54,976 nucleotides of DNA from Caldilineaceae bacterium (lineage in GTDB: Bacteria; Chloroflexota; Anaerolineae; Caldilineales; Caldilineaceae): NCBI GenBank assembly GCA_019637695.1, contig JAHBVG010000040.1:1-54976 (forward strand). The letters are read 5' to 3'. How positions within the stretch are numbered: position 1 is the first letter of the stretch; every line of letters starts with the position of its first letter. The position numbers were made by a program, and so were the translations under genes. Under the pieces are notes generated by a model. The model worked only from the letters and a program-made list of their open reading frames with translations. It searched no databases and was not told where the DNA came from. This document shows positions 8,274-18,900 of this stretch, in pieces.

Positions 8274-8777
8274 CTATTGAGGATCATCCTCTTTGTCAAT
8301 GGTCAACCCCTTCGCCATCACCGCCAGGAGTGCGCCCGCCTGCAGCCGATGATGGACGAGAACAAACCCACGCCGCTGGTAGAAACCAACGGCGTGGGTC
8401 GTTTCGAGGACAATCTTCTCACAGCCCCACTCGCTTGCCAGGGCAATCACCCGATCCAACAGCGCTGTGCCGATTCCCTGATCTCTCCAGGCTGTCCGCA
8501 CGGCCATCCCTGTAATGCAGCAAATCCTACCCGACGGGTGGTGTGTGAACGTTGGGTCTTGGTCCAGGGCAGGCTCCCGATCCGCAGCCCAGCGTTCTGT
8601 GCATGCGTAGGCAATGATCTCCCCATCCACTTCGGCAATCAGGAAACCTTCCGGGTGTACAGCTAGCCGTTTGGCGAAGATCTCCGGCGCTTCTGCTGTG
8701 CCATAGGGTGAGAAGGCTTCATAATCGATGGCACAGATAGCTAGGAGATCGGTTGCGACGGCAAGACGAATGTTCAA
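8274..8777 (-). CDS. GNAT family N-acetyltransferase
   Basis: 167 residues. The acetyl-CoA binding motif A is visible as RDQGIGTALLDRV at about 98-110 (R/Q-x-x-G-x-G/A). It is preceded by the strand CCITGMAV and followed by the strand CEKIVLETTHAVGFYQRRGF typical of motif B. It sits alone between the toxin-antitoxin pair and the giant Rhs gene. The substrate is unknown. It is not a plausible Rhs immunity protein on sequence grounds. Confidence 0.88.
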   Translation of the reverse strand: MNIRLAVATDLLAICAIDYEAFSPYGTAEAPEIFAKRLAVHPEGFLIAEVDGEIIAYACTERWAADREPALDQDPTFTHHPSGRICCITGMAVRTAWRDQGIGTALLDRVIALASEWGCEKIVLETTHAVGFYQRRGFVLVHHRLQAGALLAVMAKGLTIDKEDDPQ

Positions 8778-8847
8778 GTACCTAGCTCCACCTACGTATT
8801 AGGCCGTTGGAATCAATAGAATCCTATCTCTTCCATTCTAATGCCAA

Positions 8848-11800
8848 TCAACGAGATATGCACGACACAGTGCAGGTATTCGTAATGGAGGTAGCCGCAC
8901 AGTAGGGGGCAGTTATTCCATTAATATCTTCTCGATTTTGGCCTGGGTACATGATACTGGCACCCTTGGCAGAGCGATATGTCCATCGCCAAGCGGACTG
9001 GCTCCCAAAGGCACTAGAATGAAAATCCCAGTATCTCATATCCTGTAAAATATCTTGTCCGCGCGAAAGCTGATTAGCATAATCAGCCCGATTGGGATTG
9101 ATGGAGTGAATCTTGTTCGAGAGGTTACTCAAGCCATGTCGCTGAATCAGTGCCTCTTCTACTGCTCGCGCATCTCTGCTAGGAACTTGGGCGATTGGGG
9201 TGATTCTTCTCTGTGATTGAGTTAGATGTTGATAACTACGTTGCTGGAAATCTTTGGCAATGCCAACATATTCTACCCGGCCAAGCCAATCCTTCGACTG
9301 ATAAATAGTATGGACATCTTCAAGCCTTTCAGCAGCTTTAACTCCTCGAATGGTAGCTCCAGCCCCTGCCGGCACAAATGGCAAAACCGCTAGTGCAATA
9401 TCAAGAGCGAGTAAACCCGCGTTCTCTAACGATGGATCTTTCTGAAATTCATGTATATCATAAAGTAGAAATGCACCATCGACTAAATAGTCTATGAAGT
9501 ACCCATACGCATCCACATAGTTCACCGGATTCCCCGCTACGTAGCCGTAACGATGTAGGGTCAGCGGATCGACTGACTGCCCCCGGTAGGGATCTTGCTG
9601 CATCCAGACGCCGGCGCGGGGATCATAGTCGCGGGCGTAGAAGTGAAGCAGGCCCGTCTCATTGTCCCATTCCTGGCCGGTGTAGGTGTAGTGATTGTGC
9701 GGGTCGGTCCAGTTGCCGCTGACGGGGATGACCTCGCCGTAGACATCATACCGGTAGTTGTGGACACTCTGCCCCTGCTGCTTCGTCACCCCGGTCACCG
9801 AGCCAAGCCCGTCATGGGCAAACCAGTAACGCCCGCTGCTGGGGAAGGTCTGCATGGCGATCATGCGGTTCAGGTCGCCCCGGTAGAAGTTGCGGATGTG
9901 TCCATTCCACAGATCGTACTCGGCGATGGGATCGAGACCGTCGAAGACGTAGTCCGTGCGTTTGATGCCGCTGGCGCCAGTCTTGGGGTCGTATCGCTTA
10001 ATCAATCGTCTCCCCAGCCCATCGTAGCTCATCTGAGTGAGGGCGCGCTCCACCCGTTGGTTGAGCGATTGGGCGCTGGCGTTGTTGCCGTCCACCAACA
10101 CGGGCAGGAAAAGCTGATGGGCTGTGGCCGGATCAAATTCCAGATCCAGGTTGCGCGTCCGCGCGTTCTGGTAATCCAGGGCGGCGATCAGCCGGTTTTC
10201 GTAGTCGTAGGTGTAGTCCGTACCCTGGCTCTTGGGTCCCTGGGGACCGGAAAAGGCTTCGTTGATGCGGTTGCCGTTGGCGTCGTAGGTGAAGAAGGTG
10301 GTTTGGATATCCGTCTTCTTGCCCACCGTACTCTCTTCGCGCACCTCTAGCAATTGATTGGCCGCGTTGTAGGTGTAGAGCGACTTCTGGGCGTCAAAGG
10401 GTTTGGGCGAGAAGGAGTCGTCGTTGGTGCGCAGTTGACGCCGATTGCTGGCGGCGTCGAACTGGTATTCGGCCCAGACGCCTTCGTTGTCTGCGGTGCG
10501 GATCAACCGGCGCAGTCCGTCGTAGCTGTAGTTGGTGATCACCTGAGCCGGCTTACGCCATCCATACTCGGCGCGGGTCTGGGTGCGCTGGCCCACGTCG
10601 TCGAGGGTGTAGTGGAAGGCGCTGATGGTCTTCTTGGCCCCCACGGTCTGGCGGGTGACCTGGCTGAGCAGTCGATCCGCCCGGTCATAGGTCAACTCCG
10701 CCACGGTGTCGTTGGGGTTGGTGATGCGGGTTGTCTGGCCCACGCCGTCGCGGTCGTAGCGGGTAACGCCGCCCGCCGGATCGGTAACGGTCGCCAGCCA
10801 GTCGTTAGGGGTGTAGCTGTAGGCAACCGTGCGCCCGTCTGCATAGGTCAGGCTGGTGCGGTTGCCCACGGCGTCGTAGCCGTAGCCCAGTGTGCGCCCC
10901 AGACTATCGCGTGTACTGATCAAGCGGTCGAGTTCGTCGTAACTCCATGTGGCGACGCCGAGACTATCCGTCATCTTGACTCGGTTGTGGTTGGCGTCGT
11001 ACTCGTGAACGATGAAACTGCCGTCGGGGTAGCTGACCCGCGCCAGCAGGTTGTCCGCGGTGTATGTGTACTCGGTCAGGTTGTTGTTGGCGTCCAACCG
11101 GCTGCGCAGATTGCCCGCGGGGTCATAGGTGTATTCCCAGATTTTCCCCAATGGATTGGTTTCGCGGACCAGCCGATCCAGGCTGTCGTAGACGAAGTGG
11201 GTCGTTTGGTTGAGCGGGTCGGTCATCTTTACGAAATTGCCGTTGGCGTCATACCCGTAGGCATAACGCACGTTGGTGGCAGCATCCGGGGACGCCGCGG
11301 CATTGTGATTCAACACCACTGCGGAGAGCCGATAGAGTGGATCGTACTCGAAGCGGGTGACGATGCCGTCAGCTTCGATCTGCGCCGTGGGGTTGCCCAG
11401 GGCGTCGTATTGATAGTGAGTGGTTTCGCCCTCAGCGTTGGTCATGCTCTCCAGGCGATCCAGCTTATCATAGGCAAAGGAGGTGACGTTGTTGTTGCCA
11501 TCGGTCACGCTGACAGGATTGCCATTGGCATCGTAGCCGTAGCGGGTTTCATAGTTTGCGGCGTCCACATGGCGCAGGACGCGATAGACCTGATCGTAAT
11601 CAAAGGTCTGGGTACGATTGTTCTGATTCGTGACCGAAAGTACGTTGCCGACGGCATCATAGACCAGGGAAATGGTCCCGTTGCGGGCGTCGAGGGTTTG
11701 GGTCAGACGATTCAGTGGGTCATAGCTGAAGGTAGAGGCGTACTCCCGCCCGTTGATATGGGTGAGCAGATTGCCCGCCGGATCGTAGGTAAAACGCTCT

Positions 11801-14800
11801 TCATGGCCCTCGCCGTCAGTCTGGCGGATCAGCCGGTTGAGTTCGTCGTAGGTATAGCTCCGGCTGTTGAGATTAGCATCGGTGACCGTGATGAGATTGC
11901 CCACGACGTCGTAGGTGTAAGCAGTGATGCCATTCTGGGCGTCTTTCTGCGCGGTGAGCCGGAAGAGACGATCGTAGCGGTATTCGGTGAGGTTGCCCTT
12001 GGGATCGGTCATCGTCGCCACCCGTCCTTCAGGGTAATGGGTGTAGCGGGTGGTGACATTGGTCTGGCTATCGGCAGCCTGCGCAGGTCGATAGTTGCGG
12101 ATAACTGTGCGCAACTGGTTGAGGGCGTCGTACTCTTGCTGGGTGACCACGCCGTGAGGGTCGCGGACGCTGACCGGGTTGTGGTTGGCGTCGTAGGCGA
12201 TCTGCGTCTCCTGGGTCAGGGCATTTGTCACCCCGATCAGCAGGTTGTCCGCGTTGTAGCTAAAGTGGGTACTATGTCCGCGGGGATTGATGAGCTGAAC
12301 CAGATTGCCGCCGGCGTCATAAACATGCTGGGTGATCTCACCTTCGGCGTTCTCCTCGCTCACCAGGCGATCCAGCAAATCGTACTCGTAAGTTGTGATA
12401 TTGCCGTTGGCGTCCTCCACCGAGCGTAGATTGCCAAAGCCGTCGTAGCTGTATTCGGTGGTCACATTGGTCTGGGCGTCGGCGGGGAGAGCAGGCTGCT
12501 CGTTGACCACCTCGCGGATCAGCCGCCCCAATGCGTCATAGTCCATGCGGGTGACGACATCGTTCTGGTTGATCATCCGGATCTGCTGCCCCAGCGCGTC
12601 GTATTCCATGCGCACCGATCCACCCAGCGCGTCTTCGATCTCCACCAGCCGGTAGAGTTCGTCGTAGCCATAGCGGGTGGCGTTCTGCCGCGCATCCAAC
12701 GTGCCGATGCGGTTGTACATAAGATCGTAGCTGTGTTCGGTCACATGGCTTTCGGCGTCGATCTCTTTGATCAAGCGCAGGTTGACATCGTACTCGTAGC
12801 GGGTGATGCCGCCTTCGCGGTCGGTGACCTGCACCAGACTGTCGTTGCCGTCGTAGACAAATTCTGTGATCTGATTGTCGGCGTCAATGATGCGTCGGAT
12901 ATTGTCGTTGCCATCGTAGACAAACTGGGTGCTGCCGCCCCTGGGGTCGGTGATGCGGGTCAGGCGGCCCACGCTGTCGTAGGTATACTGGGTGGCGTGG
13001 TTGCCCGCATCGGTCATGCGGATCAGATTGCCAGCGCCGTCGTAATCGTACTGGGTGGTATGCTGGTTGGCGTCGGTCTGAGAGAGCATCTGCCCCCGGC
13101 TGTCGTAGGTCGCCGTGACCTCACTGGTATCGGGGAAGATAATGCGCTCCACATCGCCAGCGCTGTTGCGGATATAGGTGGTTGTGCGGTTCAGCACGTC
13201 CGTCATGCCAGTGATGTCGTTGGTAGCGTTGTAAGCAGTAGAAGCCGTCTGATTGAACGGATCGGTCACGCTCAACTGGTTGCCGTGGGCATCATAGGTG
13301 TAGCGCCAGGTATTGTCCAGTTTGTTGGTGTACTCGGTCACATTGTCATCATCGTCGTAGACGAAGCGTTCGGCGTTGCCCAGCGCGTCCACGATACGAG
13401 TGACCCGCTTCAAATCGTCAAACTCGTAGACCTTCTGGTTGCCCAGATTGTCTGTAAAGGTCGTGCGCTGGTTGGCATCGTCATATGCCACCGTCGAACG
13501 AGAACCAGCGGCATCGAACTGCTCCACCACGCGGCCATTCCCATCGTAGATGTTGCGCAAATAGGTGATGCCTTCGGGGTCGGTCAGGGTGGAGAGCCAC
13601 TCGCCGGTGTAGCCGTATTGATGGGTTCCGTTGTTGGCGTCGGTGAAGGAGACCAGCCGCTCGCCCGCATAGCCATAGGTCAGCGTGCGTCCCTCTGCAT
13701 CGACGATGGATCCCACAAAATCGCCACTGTAGCTCAGGGTGAAGACGCGTCCACCGCTGTCAACGATGCGCCCCACCCGTCCATCGCCGTCCCGCTCCAG
13801 GGTGATGGTGTTGCCGTGCCGTTCTTGCACCGAGAGCAGTCGTCCGCGGTCATCAAAACGGTAGCGCAACTGGGTCACCGTTGCCAGTTCAAAACCACTG
13901 CCTTCTTCATACGTCAGAACGTCAAAGTTGCCGTCCTGTCCGGCTACATATTCATCGCCGTCCAGCACAAAGTACGCGCCGCTGCCGTCGGGATAGCGAA
14001 CGTCAATTGAGCCATCGTTGGCAATGCGCAGGCTCATGTCGAGCAGTGAAGTCCAGCCTGCGCCAAAAAGACCCGTGCGAGCATCGCCGCTGTTGTAGAT
14101 GCGCTCCAGCACCAGGTTGAAGCCAGCCACTCCGGGCACGTCCACATCGGTTTCCCGATGGGTAAATATCCCCGTGCTGGCGCTGACCGGATCCGCCACG
14201 TAGCGCAGATACTCCTGGAAGCCAATGGCGCGTAGAAATGCGCGCTGCGCGGGCGATAGCGCTGTCTGCCCCAATAACGACGCCAGATTGCCGTTGCCGT
14301 CGCAGGCGGCTTCGGTCTGTTCCTGACTGACCCAGCCTGTGCCGCCAGAAGGATCGCCAGCTTCGCGACGGCTTGTGTTCCACCAGGTCTGGCCAAACTG
14401 ATAGCGCGGCGCTTCCGTGATTTTCACCAGCCATTCATCTTCTGGCACGATAGTATGGATCACTAGATTCGGCCCGTGCCGAATCTCGGTCCCTTTGCAC
14501 AAGCCGATAAGTTCTCCTACTCCCCAATTGAGCGGTGGTCTACCACCACCATCATCCCCATCACCCGGGCAGGTAGCTGCTTCAGATTGTTGTTGAGAGA
14601 CCCAACCGGTGCCGCCTGATGGATCGCCTGCTAGAAAACGGCTTGTATTCCACCAGGTTTCCCCGTACTCATAACGCGGCGCCTCAGTGATCACCACCGC
14701 CCAGTTATCTTCAGGCACAATGGTATGTACAGCCAGGCCCGGCCCAGTCCGAATCTCGGTGCCGCAGTTCAGGCCAATGGTATTGCCTACTCCCCATCCA

Positions 14801-15366
14801 CCCGATTGAGCAAGGGCTTCGGCGGGAAGAATTGCCATCTGCGCCTTGACATCAGTGAACGGGGCAGCGGACAGATCGCTCTCTGCGGTTTTTGCTTTAA
14901 GGTGGATGGAAGTGACAGAGAGTGATGACGGTGAGTCAGACGCTGGCAGGATCGCAGCCGAAGCATTCTCTTCACTGTATACCGGGCGTTGCGACAGGCC
15001 AGTCAACTGCGCGATATGGGCAAGTTGGGCAGCCAGCCGAGACTGAGAATCCCCGGCCACAGTTGCACCCGTGGTGGGGAGTGTCGCCAAGGCGCGTTCT
15101 CTGGGCGACTGAACTTCTCCCATTGCATAGACGGGCAGCGGACGGGATGGTTGTAACGAGGGCGCACTCTGCTTTTCCGCCAATGCATTGCGCGCCGCCG
15201 GGAGATTTGTCGTTGGTGCGCGCTCCATCCCAGGTGCGGAGTCAGCCAGCGTCGTCGCCGCTTCTCGCGCTGCCAGCGCTGGGGATGCGGCAGGCAATAG
15301 CCCCATCAATAACGAGAGCAACACCACCACATAGACGAGTCGCTGGGAGAACGGGAGACGAGTCAT
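8848..15366 (-). CDS. Exported Rhs/YD-repeat protein with GIY-YIG nuclease tip
   Basis: 2172 residues. A Sec signal peptide covers about 1-33 (cleavage near LAA). Two SH3-like repeats follow (about 187-262 and 279-355, each with TWWNTSR..AGDPSGGTGWVS). A DUF6531-like entry is near 390, then dozens of YD repeats (about 410-1855). The Rhs core-associated block ends at YVAGNPVNYVDAYG (about 1940-1953). The 220-residue tip holds a GIY-YIG nuclease: IY 2021-2022, YVG 2033-2035, R2043, E2070/E2071 and N2084. I choose ATG 15366 (AAAGGAG upstream) over an in-frame codon at 15402. The tip DNA is visibly richer in A+T than the repeat region, as in exchangeable toxin tips. No immunity gene is evident downstream. 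Confidence 0.92.
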   Translation of the reverse strand: MTRLPFSQRLVYVVVLLSLLMGLLPAASPALAAREAATTLADSAPGMERAPTTNLPAARNALAEKQSAPSLQPSRPLPVYAMGEVQSPRERALATLPTTGATVAGDSQSRLAAQLAHIAQLTGLSQRPVYSEENASAAILPASDSPSSLSVTSIHLKAKTAESDLSAAPFTDVKAQMAILPAEALAQSGGWGVGNTIGLNCGTEIRTGPGLAVHTIVPEDNWAVVITEAPRYEYGETWWNTSRFLAGDPSGGTGWVSQQQSEAATCPGDGDDGGGRPPLNWGVGELIGLCKGTEIRHGPNLVIHTIVPEDEWLVKITEAPRYQFGQTWWNTSRREAGDPSGGTGWVSQEQTEAACDGNGNLASLLGQTALSPAQRAFLRAIGFQEYLRYVADPVSASTGIFTHRETDVDVPGVAGFNLVLERIYNSGDARTGLFGAGWTSLLDMSLRIANDGSIDVRYPDGSGAYFVLDGDEYVAGQDGNFDVLTYEEGSGFELATVTQLRYRFDDRGRLLSVQERHGNTITLERDGDGRVGRIVDSGGRVFTLSYSGDFVGSIVDAEGRTLTYGYAGERLVSFTDANNGTHQYGYTGEWLSTLTDPEGITYLRNIYDGNGRVVEQFDAAGSRSTVAYDDANQRTTFTDNLGNQKVYEFDDLKRVTRIVDALGNAERFVYDDDDNVTEYTNKLDNTWRYTYDAHGNQLSVTDPFNQTASTAYNATNDITGMTDVLNRTTTYIRNSAGDVERIIFPDTSEVTATYDSRGQMLSQTDANQHTTQYDYDGAGNLIRMTDAGNHATQYTYDSVGRLTRITDPRGGSTQFVYDGNDNIRRIIDADNQITEFVYDGNDSLVQVTDREGGITRYEYDVNLRLIKEIDAESHVTEHSYDLMYNRIGTLDARQNATRYGYDELYRLVEIEDALGGSVRMEYDALGQQIRMINQNDVVTRMDYDALGRLIREVVNEQPALPADAQTNVTTEYSYDGFGNLRSVEDANGNITTYEYDLLDRLVSEENAEGEITQHVYDAGGNLVQLINPRGHSTHFSYNADNLLIGVTNALTQETQIAYDANHNPVSVRDPHGVVTQQEYDALNQLRTVIRNYRPAQAADSQTNVTTRYTHYPEGRVATMTDPKGNLTEYRYDRLFRLTAQKDAQNGITAYTYDVVGNLITVTDANLNSRSYTYDELNRLIRQTDGEGHEERFTYDPAGNLLTHINGREYASTFSYDPLNRLTQTLDARNGTISLVYDAVGNVLSVTNQNNRTQTFDYDQVYRVLRHVDAANYETRYGYDANGNPVSVTDGNNNVTSFAYDKLDRLESMTNAEGETTHYQYDALGNPTAQIEADGIVTRFEYDPLYRLSAVVLNHNAAASPDAATNVRYAYGYDANGNFVKMTDPLNQTTHFVYDSLDRLVRETNPLGKIWEYTYDPAGNLRSRLDANNNLTEYTYTADNLLARVSYPDGSFIVHEYDANHNRVKMTDSLGVATWSYDELDRLISTRDSLGRTLGYGYDAVGNRTSLTYADGRTVAYSYTPNDWLATVTDPAGGVTRYDRDGVGQTTRITNPNDTVAELTYDRADRLLSQVTRQTVGAKKTISAFHYTLDDVGQRTQTRAEYGWRKPAQVITNYSYDGLRRLIRTADNEGVWAEYQFDAASNRRQLRTNDDSFSPKPFDAQKSLYTYNAANQLLEVREESTVGKKTDIQTTFFTYDANGNRINEAFSGPQGPKSQGTDYTYDYENRLIAALDYQNARTRNLDLEFDPATAHQLFLPVLVDGNNASAQSLNQRVERALTQMSYDGLGRRLIKRYDPKTGASGIKRTDYVFDGLDPIAEYDLWNGHIRNFYRGDLNRMIAMQTFPSSGRYWFAHDGLGSVTGVTKQQGQSVHNYRYDVYGEVIPVSGNWTDPHNHYTYTGQEWDNETGLLHFYARDYDPRAGVWMQQDPYRGQSVDPLTLHRYGYVAGNPVNYVDAYGYFIDYLVDGAFLLYDIHEFQKDPSLENAGLLALDIALAVLPFVPAGAGATIRGVKAAERLEDVHTIYQSKDWLGRVEYVGIAKDFQQRSYQHLTQSQRRITPIAQVPSRDARAVEEALIQRHGLSNLSNKIHSINPNRADYANQLSRGQDILQDMRYWDFHSSAFGSQSAWRWTYRSAKGASIMYPGQNREDINGITAPYCAATSITNTCTVSCISR

Positions 15367-15452
15367 GGGTAAACTCCTTTGTGCAGATAGGCGGCAGACC
15401 ACACGGTGCTACGATCTACGTGTGATGGTAGCACGGGCCAATACAGTGTGAT

Positions 15453-15475
15453 CTATCAAGTTGCTATCAGTATCA
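15453..15475 (-). promoter_or_regulatory. Phased TGATAG direct repeats upstream of the Rhs gene
   Basis: On the minus strand TGATAG occurs twice, 11 bp apart (plus-strand CTATCA at 15453-15458 and 15464-15469), with a further partial copy next to it. It lies about 90 bp before the Rhs start. The same motif with the same 11-bp phase occurs before the DUF6232 gene at 20597-20624, which suggests a shared activator or repressor site. Confidence 0.4.
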
Positions 15476-15654
15476 TCTCATAGTATTCGACAAAGTCAGA
15501 TGTATTTTCAAGATCAACGCTGCTTGCCACTTCCACCGCAGGCAGGGCATCTACTCCGAGGAAACACGCCAACATTCGGCTGTTCTCCTGTAGATTTGCG
15601 CCTGGGGGTACTCACTCCGCACTTAACTCGATAACATTGGGGGTAACTATAGTT

Positions 15655-15879
15655 GGACTTTTGACAACTATGAGCCTTCTGAAGCATGCGAGATGAGATG
15701 CTATCAGAGAGGAGCTTGATATCAGAGACAAAGCGAGTGAATTATTCGGGGGTTTGGGAACATGCGAGTTCTGTCCCGAATCCCCAAAGTTACTCCTGCT
15801 CTTCGTCTTCATCGCAATCTGTACCTCTGGTAGAATTGGCCGTCGCCCGACTTTGGGCGTCTGATTTTGTCAAAAGTCC
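15655..15879. mobile_element. Possible MITE-like element, 225 bp
   Basis: A perfect 13-bp inverted repeat, GGACTTTTGACAA (15655-15667) and its complement (15867-15879), bounds a segment without a convincing gene. Inner imperfect stems lie near 15746-15792 and 15846-15861. No clear target-site duplication is visible. It lies in the 620-bp gap between the two giant genes. It could equally be a chance or regulatory repeat. Confidence 0.3.
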
Positions 15880-15905
15880 CATATAAAGTGAGGATGAACC
15901 AGTGT

Positions 15906-15952
15906 GATACCCTACCCCCGATACTCGGTAGCAGTATCGGGGGTAGGGTATC
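15906..15952. repeat. Perfect 20-bp-stem hairpin downstream of the M23/PA14 gene
   Basis: Arms 15906-15925 and 15933-15952 are exact reverse complements around a 7-base loop, with a C5/G5 run in each arm. It is 36 bases beyond the stop of the gene at 15989. There is no T-run on the minus strand, so an intrinsic terminator is possible but not typical. It could also stabilise the mRNA end. Confidence 0.7.
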
Positions 15953-15988
15953 GATTTGCTGAACTATAGCATTCCCATCGGTCGTACA

Positions 15989-18900
15989 CTAACGAGAGGT
16001 AGAAGGCAGATAGATCTCATAAGTTTCAGGTTGCAACGCTGGCTCTAATAAACGTTCCATTGTCACCAGATCGCCATCAGGCTCAACCAGTTCACCCTCT
16101 ACAGCATCATCTGCAAAGACGACTTCTATTATATCTAATTCTGCGGGAGAAAGGGCCGAACGGCTCGTGCGATACACTTCTACTTCCCAGAACGAGAAGT
16201 TATTCATACCTGAAGCACGAGCATCCATCTTGATGCCGATGTAACGTGCGGTACGCGTACCAATATCATGGGTGTAGGTGCCAGCGGAACTCCGACTATA
16301 GTTATAACCAGTGTAATTGGTGCCATCGTCCGACCAGCCTACAAAGTAGCGAGTTGCGTAGGCTGCTTCCCAACGGATGACTACACGGTCAAAGGTGTGG
16401 CGTGAGCCAAGATCAACCCACCACCATTGTGGCAAACTTGTGCGATGTCCGGAAGACCAGCGTGTACTGGTAGAACCATCGGTTGCCTTTCCAGGTGTAT
16501 AATTTGAACTTTCAGAGGTGTAGGCATATGCAGGTTTGTCCTTAGCCAGATTGCTGCTACTGGTTGCTGCCTGATCCCAACGGAACTGAGCCACAGCACC
16601 ACCACCATTCTCATAGTATTCCACCTTGATAGTGTGGTTGCCACTGCTAACAGAGCGGGTATTGGAATACTCAGTAGGTGCCTGATCTCTCCAGCCATTG
16701 ATGATCTGCGTGCCGTCGAACCATACGTTGATTCCATCATCGGCTCGGGCAATAAACTTATAGTTTCCAGCATTGAAATTGGCTGTCCCTGTCCAGCGCA
16801 CTGAGAAGTTGTCATTGCCGATGCCGTTGCCAGGTCCACCACTGCCCCAGTCGAAATTGATCGGCCATCCTTCGCAACGAACAAATGTGGGATTACCGCT
16901 CAATGTGCGATTGTTGAAGTATTCGGCACGGTACTGAGAAGAGTTGCAGGTAACAGCTGCCTGTTCCCAGCGGAACTGAGCCACAGCGCCGCCGCCGTTC
17001 TCGTAATACTCAACCTTAATACTGTGGGTACCAGCGCTCAAAGAGCGTGTACCCCGATACTCAGTTGGACCTTGGTCTCGCCATGCATCGATGACTGATG
17101 AATTATTCACCCAGACGCGAATGCCGTCGTCCGCTCTGGCAATGAAGGTGTAGTTGCCAGCGTTGAAGTTCATGTTTCCTGTCCAACGGACAGAGAAATT
17201 GTCGTTGCCAACACCGTTGCCTGGCCCGCCACCGCCCCAGTCGTAGTTGATGCTCGATTCGCAACGAACAAATGCTGGGCTTCCACTCAAAGCACGATTG
17301 TTGAAGTATTCCGCACGATATTGAGAAGAGTTGCAGGTAACTCCTGTGTTACCACTAGTCACTCGAAGATCATAATGTGTATTCGCACCATATACAGGCT
17401 TTGTATAACTAGATACAAGATAAGTTGCTTCTGGATTATAAGGTTCATATCCAATAAAACTGTAATGTCTTACTTTTATATAGTAAGTGCCATTGGTAGG
17501 AGCAGTCCATCGAATTCGCGAGGCAACACCATCTGCATCATCGTTGGAAGCTAAAAGTGTCCGACCATCTGTACTATATAAGAATAGATAAGTATCATTT
17601 TGAGACCCCAAGTTCAATGTCTCAATTGTATACTGAACTCCGGAAGCGGCGGTAAACTTGACCCAATCTTCGTCGCCAGGAGCATGGAAATCATGTTTCT
17701 GAGGGCTGCTATTCACGCTTATCACACGAGCCAAATTAGCAAAATTGTCTGGTTCAAAACTATCATTGAAAGAAGCCACACTGCAAGTGACCGATGTCTG
17801 GGCACACGCTGGATTTGAACACTGACTGTTCCAATCCTTATACCATACCATATGTTTGGTGCTCAGAAATTTTGTGGGGTCAAGCGTGGGCCAAGTTTCT
17901 GTACCAGAGGAATTATCTACATAAGAAATATGGAGATGAGTACCAGCTCCACCTACGTTAAAGTTCCCTTGATATCCTATAAATTGACCAGCCAAAACTC
18001 GCGCTCCATTGGTAATTTGTCGATAGTCAGTCAGTCCATCTGCGCTTGCCATGTGCGCTAACCATGCAGATTTCCCTGTGTACTCGCCATCAAATACTAA
18101 CCTGATGTTTGATGTATTCACTCTGTAGGCCAATCCGCTGTACGTTGCATAAACTGGTGTTGTGCCAGCCGTGCCGAAAATATCAATTCCGCGATGAGGT
18201 TTCTTTTTATACTCGTCTTCCTCATTTGGATCAGTGTTACGGTATGGGAAACAGTATCTATCGTTATTAAAGCAGTTCCATGGAACTCGCATGGTCCCTT
18301 CACTTGGAAGGTACATTGCTGCGCCAGGACATCTGCGCGCATTTGGATCGACAGACCGGGACGTTACACATGGCACATCTATTGCAAATGGAAACGAGAT
18401 CGTACTTTCCTCAATAACGTGTGTAGAAGTCGATTCAGAACCAAACGAAAGCGTAGCCAACAAGGTTCCCAATTCGGGAGCTACATTTCTTCCGGCAAGT
18501 TCAAAGTAAGTAATTGTGTACATGAAGCCAGAATGTTCTACAAATGCGGCAATCATGGGGTAGGTTTCACATGAATTAGGTTGACCAATGAAAAGTGCCG
18601 CATGCGTGCCAATCTCAGTGCGGGACAATAGAGTAGTCAGCTCTGGATGGTAATCGCTACGATGTTCCTGATACCACTGTTCGAGTGATAGCGCTAAAGG
18701 ATTGGGATCCCGGGTAATTACAATATGGCCTAACTGTGAATTGCTTAATTCAAGAGAATTTTCATCATCTGGACCGTCATAGAACTCAATTACATTCCAG
18801 GTATCAAAGTATTCAAAACTAATTTCTAACTCTTCAGAAAAATGGCGTTGAGGTGTGCTACTCCTTGCCGACAAATTCAAATCTTTTGGAGTCGAATTTG

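Noticed and set aside
8274..8777. GNAT gene as dedicated Rhs immunity gene
   Set aside because: The acetyltransferase motif is complete and no known GIY-YIG immunity family resembles it; proximity alone is weak. Mentioned only as a test in the finding.
10354..14010. Long plus-strand ORFs (691 and 425 codons) opposite the Rhs gene
   Set aside because: They lie antisense to the YD-repeat array, are repetitive Val/Gly/Ile-rich translations of the repeat complement, and lack ribosome sites and domains. The minus-strand Rhs reading has clear family features.
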